In this document: positions 4,936 to 9,741 of the stretch, piece after piece
How the letters are laid out: each line of letters begins with the position of its first letter
How positions within the stretch are numbered: position 1 is the first letter of the stretch
Notes under the pieces: generated by a model
Seen by the model: the letters and a program-made list of their open reading frames with translations, nothing else
Told to the model about the DNA's origin: nothing
Databases searched by the model: none
NCBI GenBank assembly: GCA_023262335.1
Contig: JALRBE010000029.1
Location: forward strand, 2,675 to 12,415
Direction: 5' to 3'
Origin: Candidatus Saccharimonadia bacterium
Lineage (GTDB): Bacteria > Patescibacteriota > Saccharimonadia > Saccharimonadales > Saccharimonadaceae
Length of the DNA stretch: 9,741 nucleotides
Made by a program: the position numbers and the translations under genes

Positions 4936-5814
4936 TTAGTGCGCGTGGTCATGCGCTTCGTCGTGGCCGTCTTCGGCGTGAGCCGGTTCTTCGTGCGCGC
5001 TATCTTCATGACCGCGCTCGGCTTCCTGATGGCTATGCCCGGGCTCCTCGGCATGCGAATGCGCGCCGGTGGCATGCAGCGCCGTTATGATACCGCCGAC
5101 GATGGCGATGCCAGCAAGCAGCGTGCCAGCTTGAACGAGGCCGATTTTGCGCGTTTGTTCGTGAATGTCAGGAATGATGTCGCTGGCGGCAATGTAAATG
5201 AAGAATCCTGCCGTGATGGCGAGCAGCGGAGCGATAGGGAAGTGCTCGCTTGAACCGAGCAGGAACGTAGCCGATGCCGTCACAAGCGTCGCCACGGCAG
5301 TCGCAACGTTGGCAAGCAGCACGCTTCGGTCCTTCCAGCCGCGTGAAAGCAGCAGGGCGAACGTGCCGAGTTCCTTGGGAATTTCGTGCGTGCACACGGC
5401 GATCGTAGTAATAACGCCGGTTACCGGGCTCACCAAGAACGCGGCGCCGATGGCGACGCCGTCGATAGCGTTGTGAGTCAGGTCGCCAAGGACGATCAGC
5501 CGGCGCTGGCCCGCGTGACGAGCCGCGACGTCGTGATCGTGGTGATGATGAAACCAGCTGGCACTGCGTTCGAGCACGAAGAACGCCAAAAATCCGGCGA
5601 GCGCCCAGAGCAGCAAGGCGCGCGAATCGCCGAGCTCGAAGGCTTCGGGTAGCAAGTCGAAGAACGCCGCCGCGAGCAAGGCGCCGGCGCCGAACGGCAT
5701 GGCGAGCAATATAGCCCGGTTACGGCTTTTTTTAGTGGTAAACAAAAGCGCGCCGCCCGCCAACGAAATGGCGCTGCCCACGACGATCGCGATGATCATA
5801 TACAAGAAATCCAT
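4936..5814 (-). CDS. ZIP-family divalent metal transporter with His-rich C-terminal tail (292 aa)
   Basis: ZIP proteins import Zn2+, Fe2+ or related ions across the cytoplasmic membrane. About eight hydrophobic spans are visible from residue 4 to 247. The metal-site motifs are HNAIDG (114-119, span 4) and HEIPKE (143-148, span 5). The cytoplasmic loop before span 4 has the usual His cluster (HHHHDHD, 89-95). Beyond the last span a tail of 41 residues (252-292) contains 11 His and 13 acidic residues, with no basic residue apart from one Arg and the His; ZIP C-termini are normally extracytoplasmic, so it may capture metal outside. There is no SD; a promoter with TTGCAG sits directly upstream. 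It ends tail to tail with the fur-family gene, and DUF475 lies 67 bp upstream on the same strand. Which ion is carried is not determinable. Confidence 0.92.
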   Translation of the reverse strand: MDFLYMIIAIVVGSAISLAGGALLFTTKKSRNRAILLAMPFGAGALLAAAFFDLLPEAFELGDSRALLLWALAGFLAFFVLERSASWFHHHHDHDVAARHAGQRRLIVLGDLTHNAIDGVAIGAAFLVSPVTGVITTIAVCTHEIPKELGTFALLLSRGWKDRSVLLANVATAVATLVTASATFLLGSSEHFPIAPLLAITAGFFIYIAASDIIPDIHEQTRKIGLVQAGTLLAGIAIVGGIITALHATGAHSHAEEPGHSHQEAERGHEDSAHEEPAHAEDGHDEAHDHAH

Positions 5815-5822
5815 ATTTACCC

Positions 5823-5851
5823 AGCGTACGCCTGCGAACGGGTTTCTGCAA
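5823..5851 (-). promoter_or_regulatory. Possible promoter of the ZIP gene
   Basis: On the minus strand TTGCAG (5846-5851), 17 nt, TACGCT (5823-5828), then 8 nt to the ATG. The -10 is poor (3/6), but spacing and -35 match the ATPase promoter. Cotranscription with DUF475 across the 67-bp gap is the alternative, since no hairpin terminator is visible there. Confidence 0.35.
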
Positions 5852-5880
5852 TTTTGTTGAAATTACGCGAATTTTGCGAA
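5833..5880. promoter_or_regulatory. Cluster of TGCGAA/TGCAA half-sites upstream of ZIP
   Basis: On the plus strand TGCGAA (5833-5838), CTGCAA (5846-5851), CGCGAA (5866-5871) and TGCGAA (5875-5880). They resemble the half-sites of the repeats at fur (TTGCAA, TCGCAA, TTGCGA). The last pair is spaced 9 bp, like the TTGCAA pair at 7023/7032. A common regulator is a guess. Confidence 0.3.
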
Positions 5881-5881
5881 A

Positions 5882-6937
5882 TCAAGCGGCTTTTTTAGCC
5901 GTGGGCTTGCGGTCTTCGGCGCGCTTTTCAAGGACGCTCGTCACGACGGCCGTCAGGATGAATACCAATCCGAGCGACCCCGTGACCGCCTCCGGCAGTT
6001 CCACATGATACAGCTTGACAAGCATGACGACGCCGAGCGCCAAAATGGCCCAGTGCGCGCCGTGTTCAAGGTAGCGGTATTTGGCTAGCGTGCCCGCGCG
6101 CATGAGGTAGACGGTCAGCGAGCGCACCCAGAACGCGCCCACGCCAAGGCCCGCCACGATCAGCAGCACGCTGTTCGTAATGGCAAAGGCGCCGATGACA
6201 CCGTCGAAGCTGAACGACGCGTCCAGGACTTCGAGGTACATGAACGAGGCGAATGCCGCCCAGCCGACCAAATGGCCGGCTTTGTTGACGCTGTTGAACT
6301 TCTTTTCGAACAGCACCGACAGCGAATGCAAGCCGAACTGCAGCGCGATACCGAGCACGCTCGACAGCAACACCGTGTCCTTGAGTTCCGGCTCGACGGT
6401 GAGGTAGAGGAGCGCCGCGACGATCGCCATGAAGATGAGCTTGATGAACCGGATCTTGCCGGCTCGGGCCAGCTGCCGCTCGATAGGCCGCAACCAGTGC
6501 ACGACCTTTTCGTGGTCGAGGAAGTAGCTGATTCCCAGCATCAGCAAGAAGGTACCGCCAAAGGCCTCGATGACCGGTCCTGCTTTATGCAGCTCCTCGC
6601 CGTAGCGTTCTGGCTGGTTGAACGCCATGTTCACGACGTCGCCGAACGGTATGCCGGTAGCAAGCTGCACGATGACGATAGGCAAGGCGAATCGCACCAG
6701 GAACACCGCGATGAATATGCCGATGGTCAGGAAGAGCGTTTGCCACAATTTGGACATGCGCGACAGTATACGGCTGTTGATGACCGCGTTGTCGAAGCTG
6801 AACGTCACCTCAAGAATACACAGCACGGCGAACAGCCACAGGGACGAAATGCCGCCGTACGTGGCGACGATGATACCGAAAATGACCGTGACAAGGCTTG
6901 AAAACCAGAATATTCGCAGAGGATGAGCAGGATGCAT
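5882..6937 (-). CDS. DUF475 / TerC-like integral membrane protein (351 aa)
   Basis: The protein has about nine hydrophobic spans and two related acidic intramembrane motifs: EVTFSFDNAV (E43, S47, D49, N50) and EVLDASFSFDGV (E236, D239, S243, D245). The pair of ExxxSxD motifs is typical of TerC-like proteins; DUF475 is the relative I recognise. TerC proteins are implicated in tellurite resistance and in manganese/calcium handling, so a metal export or metal-loading role is likely, but the substrate is not known for this family. A cytoplasmic Lys-rich C-terminus follows the last span. The start ATG lies 8 nt after TGG-TACAAT with no SD. The gene is divergent from the ter-type phosphoribosyltransferase operon, a context known from ter loci, which supports functional coupling. 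Confidence 0.9.
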   Translation of the reverse strand: MHPAHPLRIFWFSSLVTVIFGIIVATYGGISSLWLFAVLCILEVTFSFDNAVINSRILSRMSKLWQTLFLTIGIFIAVFLVRFALPIVIVQLATGIPFGDVVNMAFNQPERYGEELHKAGPVIEAFGGTFLLMLGISYFLDHEKVVHWLRPIERQLARAGKIRFIKLIFMAIVAALLYLTVEPELKDTVLLSSVLGIALQFGLHSLSVLFEKKFNSVNKAGHLVGWAAFASFMYLEVLDASFSFDGVIGAFAITNSVLLIVAGLGVGAFWVRSLTVYLMRAGTLAKYRYLEHGAHWAILALGVVMLVKLYHVELPEAVTGSLGLVFILTAVVTSVLEKRAEDRKPTAKKAA

Positions 6938-6945
6938 TGCCCTTT

Positions 6946-6974
6946 ATTGTACCAGACCGCACCCGGTATTCCAG
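6946..6974 (-). promoter_or_regulatory. Promoter of DUF475, nearly leaderless
   Basis: On the minus strand TACAAT (6946-6951, 5/6) with an extended TGG upstream, 8 nt before the ATG. A weak -35 (CTGGAA, 6969-6974) is at 17-nt spacing. Most of the 204-bp divergent intergenic region lies further upstream. Confidence 0.55.
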
Positions 6975-7022
6975 CCGTTTGCCGGCCGTCTTCGCGGTAA
7001 TGGATAAAATGATAAAAATATA

Positions 7023-7051
7023 TTGCAAAAATTGCAAAAATATAGTATGAT
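7023..7051 (+). promoter_or_regulatory. Promoter of the ter-type operon
   Basis: TTGCAA (7023-7028), 17-nt spacer, TATGAT (7046-7051, 5/6). A second TTGCAA (7032-7037) stands 17 nt before TATAGC, and an extended TGA-TATATA starts at 7048, so the start may be offset by several bases. The predicted start near 7058 leaves a leader of about 84 nt. The block 7003-7060 is almost pure A/T in a GC-rich background and may also hold an operator. Confidence 0.6.
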
Positions 7052-7065
7052 ATATATAGCTACTA

Positions 7066-7106
7066 GGGCACTGGGCGGCAATGCTGCCGTTACTTTGGTA
7101 GTGCTC
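7066..7106 (+). promoter_or_regulatory. Nested hairpin in the leader of the ter-type operon
   Basis: Outer arms GGGCACT (7066-7072) and AGTGCTC (7100-7106) pair over 7 bp (one G-U), enclosing an inner hairpin CGGCA-ATGC-TGCCG (7076-7089). A minimal reading frame (ATG 7081 to TAG 7101, six codons, MLPLLW) lies within it. There is no T-run. It may be a regulatory leader, but pairing was judged by eye only. Confidence 0.4.
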
Positions 7107-7132
7107 GTTCACAGTACGACATCCAACTCATT

Positions 7133-7137
7133 AGGAG
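7133..7137 (+). promoter_or_regulatory. Shine-Dalgarno of the first phosphoribosyltransferase
   Basis: AGGAG, 4 nt before the ATG at 7142. The next two genes also have SDs (AAAGGA at 8025-8030; AGAGG at 9018-9022), so the operon is translated in the leadered manner. Confidence 0.8.
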
Positions 7138-7141
7138 AGTC

Positions 7142-8011
7142 ATGAATACTCGCGTTTTGCGCGTGCCTCGGTTACGGGGCAATCACGCGCTTGCCGCCTA
7201 CGGCATCAGCCATGACGGCTCCGCGTTCGTGGTGACCGACGCTATCCAGAATGTTCCGTTCGACTTCGCTGAATACAGCAAGTTCAAGTACGGGCAGCAG
7301 GAAGCCGTTCACCGCTACGCGGGCGCCATCGCCGCCGTCGCCGAGCCGCATCTGCTTGCCGCGAGCGAGTATGACGAGCCTGTCGTCGTGACCGGAACCC
7401 CGTACAAACGGGTCCCGAACGCGGCGCAGTTCCTCGCCATCAATTCGTTCCGGCAGCTGCGCAAGCTCGGCACCTGCGACGTTTCGTACGCCAGCATCTA
7501 CCAACCTCGGTTGGCCGTTGGCGACTACGGCAAACTGTCGCAGGCCGAACGCGACGCGCGCAACCGCCAGAAGACACGCGCCTTCGATCCTTCGGATTTC
7601 GAGGGAAAGCACGTCGTGCTCGTCGATGACGTCCGTATCACCGGTTCGATCGAACGATCGACCGTTGCCATGCTGGCCGACATCCCGACGCTCAGCATCA
7701 CGTGCGTGAACCTGGTGCGGCTTGACCCTGCCGTGGCCCTCGAGCGGCCAACCCTGGAAAACGAGCTGAATCACTCTTACGTGAAGAACCTCCACTTCCT
7801 GCGGTCGCTCATGGCGTCCCAGGGCGGCTACGCGTTCACCACGCGCGCCCTGAAGTTCGTTTTGGAAGCCCCGGTAACGGAGCTTCTGAACCTGATCGCC
7901 ACGACGCCCCGGCCGCAGCTCATCGAGCTGTACCAGGGAATCGTGGAAGAAGGCTACGACCAAATGCCCGCCTACAAGAACAGCGTTGGCATCATCGCCA
8001 ACGTCTGCTGA
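7142..8011 (+). CDS. Ter-type phosphoribosyltransferase, first paralogue (289 aa)
   Basis: The PRPP-binding motif VVLVDDVRITGS (158-169) is the type I phosphoribosyltransferase signature with the DD pair at 162-163. An upstream YSKFKYG (45-51), VVVTGTPYKRVP (81-92) and a downstream NELNHSY (208-214) are conserved with the third gene of this operon. I place it with the PRTases of the ter-associated biosynthetic module (Pfam PRTase_1/2/3 group, by memory), which are thought to attach a base or related group to PRPP-derived ribose 5-phosphate; the true substrate is unknown. It is longer than the third gene's product at the C-terminus, with an added segment after about 255. It begins the operon with a good SD and ends 25 nt before the lyase gene. 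Confidence 0.88.
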   Translation: MNTRVLRVPRLRGNHALAAYGISHDGSAFVVTDAIQNVPFDFAEYSKFKYGQQEAVHRYAGAIAAVAEPHLLAASEYDEPVVVTGTPYKRVPNAAQFLAINSFRQLRKLGTCDVSYASIYQPRLAVGDYGKLSQAERDARNRQKTRAFDPSDFEGKHVVLVDDVRITGSIERSTVAMLADIPTLSITCVNLVRLDPAVALERPTLENELNHSYVKNLHFLRSLMASQGGYAFTTRALKFVLEAPVTELLNLIATTPRPQLIELYQGIVEEGYDQMPAYKNSVGIIANVC

Positions 8012-8036
8012 CCTGACCACGAGAAAAGGATACGAC

Positions 8037-9014
8037 ATGTACCAATCGCACATGCACCCCACGCTCTACATGCCCGCCAAGCTCGCTCCGTCGAAGCTGC
8101 TGCAGGTCATCAACGAGCACACGGTCACCTTCGGCAAGGAAGGCGCTCCGGGAGACGTCGACTCGTTCGACAACGTCCGGCGCGTCGTCATTTGCACGGA
8201 GGATTCCGTGAGCGACGAAGAGCTGCCCCAGGCGCTCATCAATCTCGGCGACACGCTCGAGAACATCGATGAGAACGCCCAGGTCTGCGTCTACGTGCGT
8301 GTCCGCAACCAGGACGTCTTCAAGTACGTTCTGGAGCTGCCGGGCATCACCAACGTCACGGGGTTCGTTATCCCCAAGGCCGAACCGGTGTCGTTCCCGC
8401 AGTATGCCGACCAGCTCGTCGATTCCGAGTTTCTGCTCATGCCGATCTTGGAAGCCTCGAACATGGTGGCCCTCAGTTTCCGCGAACACCTTCGCGAGAT
8501 CCTGATGAACTACAAGGAACGCATCGACTGCGTCCGTATCGGCGCCAACGACATGCTCGGCCACCTGGGAATCCGTCGTGATCCCCATCAGCTGACCGTA
8601 TACGAAGGCCCTGTCGGCCAGACGATCTTGGCGGTCATCAACGAGTTCCGCGGCATCAACCGGTTCGCCATCACGGCGCCCGTGTTCGAGTGCTACGGCT
8701 CGCAGTACGACATGCTGTTCCGTCGCGAACTGCACCGCAGCGTCAGCTACGGCCTGTTCGGCCAGACGACCATTCACCCCCGACACCTGCGAATCATCAG
8801 CGACCTTTACCGGGTCGCGAACGATGACCTCGTGTCGGCACGGTCGATCCTGGACAGCGACGCCGCCGTCAACGGCCTGAACGGCCGCATGGACGAAAAG
8901 AGCGTCCACAGCGAGTGGGCGAAGCAGATCGTCGACCGTGCCGCATTGTTCGGTACCGCGTCGCCGGCCGCGCTCGACCCCGCTGACGACAACGTCGTCT
9001 CCATCGCAGGCTGA
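8037..9014 (+). CDS. CitE-like (HpcH/HpaI aldolase/citrate lyase) TIM-barrel C-C lyase (325 aa)
   Basis: Motifs of the CitE/HpcH fold appear in order: VVICTEDSV (50-58, the acidic strand usually DLEDAV), YVRVRN (86-91, phosphate- or carboxylate-binding Arg), VTGFVIPKAE (107-116), PILEAS (136-141, metal-ligand Glu), IGANDM (168-173) and GQTTIHPRH (242-250). These enzymes cleave or form C-C bonds in oxo-acid substrates, often Mg2+-dependent. The branch associated with ter operons is distinct from metabolic CitE, and its substrate is unknown. The C-terminal 65 residues leave the barrel and are polar. The ATG at 8037 has AAAGGA 6 nt upstream; an earlier in-frame TTG (7986) lies inside the preceding gene. 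It lies between two PRTase genes in a tight operon (25- and 13-nt gaps). Confidence 0.88.
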   Translation: MYQSHMHPTLYMPAKLAPSKLLQVINEHTVTFGKEGAPGDVDSFDNVRRVVICTEDSVSDEELPQALINLGDTLENIDENAQVCVYVRVRNQDVFKYVLELPGITNVTGFVIPKAEPVSFPQYADQLVDSEFLLMPILEASNMVALSFREHLREILMNYKERIDCVRIGANDMLGHLGIRRDPHQLTVYEGPVGQTILAVINEFRGINRFAITAPVFECYGSQYDMLFRRELHRSVSYGLFGQTTIHPRHLRIISDLYRVANDDLVSARSILDSDAAVNGLNGRMDEKSVHSEWAKQIVDRAALFGTASPAALDPADDNVVSIAG

Positions 9015-9027
9015 ACGAGAGGAAACC

Positions 9028-9741
9028 ATGATCTCCAAGCACATCGCCCTGACCAATCTGCACGTCGAAGGCGGCGTCGTCACCCGTGACGACGGCCGTC
9101 CGTTCGACCGGGTAGGCTACAGCCGTTTCAAGTACGGCTGGCTGCCCCCGGCCACCGACTACGCGATCGATATGGCAAAGCGGCTCGTTCCCGAACTGCG
9201 ACACGTCGCGAAGGGACGGCCGATCTACGTCATCTCGGCGCCGTACAAGTTCCTGCCGACCGCGTCCCACGCGATCGCCCAGGAACTGTGCACCATGCTG
9301 AACGTATGGTCCGTACCGTCGGTGCTGCTGCCATTCCACAAGACGCAAGTCGGCGACAGCAGTTACGCCAAAGCCTCCCTCGAGGAGCGCCAGGCGCAGC
9401 TCGACACGCTCGGCTTGCATCTCGACGAAAGCCTGGTTCCCGGCAGCGTCTTCATCGTCGTCGACGATATCCGTATCACGGGTACCGCCGAGAAGGTGAC
9501 GGCCAACTACTTGGAACCGCTCAAGCCGTACGCCACGTTCTACGTGCACGCGGCCCGGCTTTCGCAGGAAGAAGCGGCTCGGCATCCCGGTATCGAGGAT
9601 GAACTGAACCAGTCCGTCCCGCACGACCTGGAACGGTTCGTGACCGAGTACGAAGACGGCGAGTTCCAGCTCAACACGCGAGTCCTCCGGTTCATTCTGG
9701 AGCGGCCCGCCGAAGCGCTGGAACGGTTCGTGGAGTACGCG
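9028..9741 (+). CDS. Ter-type phosphoribosyltransferase, second paralogue, 3' end beyond window
   Basis: The frame opens at ATG 9028 (AGAGG 5 nt upstream) and stays open for 238 codons to the window edge. The PRPP motif FIVVDDIRITGT (142-153, DD at 146-147) is intact. It parallels the first gene throughout: YSRFKYG (31-37), VISAPYKFLP (68-77), SYAKASLEER, DELNQS (191-196) and NTRVLRFILERP (216-227). In known ter loci two PRTases often flank or adjoin the CitE-like lyase, one of them with a C-terminal TRSP domain; this gene could be that one, but its C-terminus is not visible. The alignment with the first paralogue suggests the core is nearly complete and only a short C-terminal part is missing, unless a fused domain follows. 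Confidence 0.88.
   Translation, partial: MISKHIALTNLHVEGGVVTRDDGRPFDRVGYSRFKYGWLPPATDYAIDMAKRLVPELRHVAKGRPIYVISAPYKFLPTASHAIAQELCTMLNVWSVPSVLLPFHKTQVGDSSYAKASLEERQAQLDTLGLHLDESLVPGSVFIVVDDIRITGTAEKVTANYLEPLKPYATFYVHAARLSQEEAARHPGIEDELNQSVPHDLERFVTEYEDGEFQLNTRVLRFILERPAEALERFVEYA

Noticed and set aside
7986..8036. Earlier TTG start for the CitE-like lyase
   Set aside because: It lies within the preceding PRTase gene, while the ATG at 8037 has AAAGGA at proper spacing.
1103..9014. UGA recoding as in SR1/Gracilibacteria
   Set aside because: UGA ends the 141-aa, 244-aa, DUF475, first PRTase and lyase genes at expected lengths, with terminators or SDs right after, and recognised genes show no internal UGA.
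7172..9083. Long minus-strand open frames opposite the PRTase and lyase genes
   Set aside because: They lie opposite clear PRTase and CitE-like coding sequences, have Val/Arg/Asp-rich low-complexity products and no start signals.
1..9741. tRNA, rRNA, CRISPR, insertion sequence or phage features
   Set aside because: I saw no cloverleaf with a TTCRA arm, no regularly spaced repeats and no transposase or integrase motifs; intergenic gaps are short and explained by promoters and terminators.

Overview
The window looks like a chromosomal segment from a Patescibacteria/CPR bacterium, most likely a Candidatus Saccharibacteria (TM7) member. This placement is by recollection of family sequences, mainly the peptidyl-tRNA hydrolase (AQGNPG start, GSDAGNNGIKSL block), and not by a search. 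UGA acts as a normal stop in five genes, which argues against the SR1/Gracilibacteria code. Genes are GC-rich, while promoters are short AT-rich islands. I see no tRNA, rRNA, IS element, CRISPR array or phage gene.

Region 1 (1-2616) is housekeeping plus small genes: the 3' part of der (ribosome-assembly GTPase), a convergent small basic protein, a small membrane protein on the minus strand, pth on the plus strand and a small predicted lipoprotein. Terminators separate most of them. Region 2 (2626-4934): a minus-strand unit encodes a CooC-type deviant-Walker ATPase, then (after a 97-nt gap with a long hairpin) an unrecognised 244-aa protein that ends at a UUCG-loop terminator. A Fur-family regulator gene runs divergently from the ATPase, and the shared promoter region holds two long inverted repeats. 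Region 3 (4936-6937) has two minus-strand membrane proteins: a ZIP-family metal transporter with a His-rich tail, and a DUF475/TerC-like protein. Region 4 (7023-9741) is a plus-strand operon, divergent from DUF475: phosphoribosyltransferase, CitE-like (HpcH/HpaI fold) lyase, and a second phosphoribosyltransferase running off the window. This matches the core of the biosynthetic module known from tellurite-resistance (ter) loci and proposed to make a nucleoside-like metabolite.

From about 2656 onward the genes share a plausible metal/stress theme: metal-sensing repressor, ZIP transporter, TerC-like membrane protein, CooC-type ATPase and ter-type biosynthesis. Two expression styles are visible. 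The ter-type operon and two small minus-strand genes have Shine-Dalgarno sequences. For pth, the lipoprotein, the CooC-like ATPase, fur, zip and DUF475, a -10 box lies only 6-8 nt before the ATG with no SD, which predicts leaderless or nearly leaderless mRNAs. The -35 hexamer TTGCAA/G recurs in front of five genes. The most promising system is the ter-type operon with its divergent DUF475 partner, but its remaining genes lie beyond the right edge.
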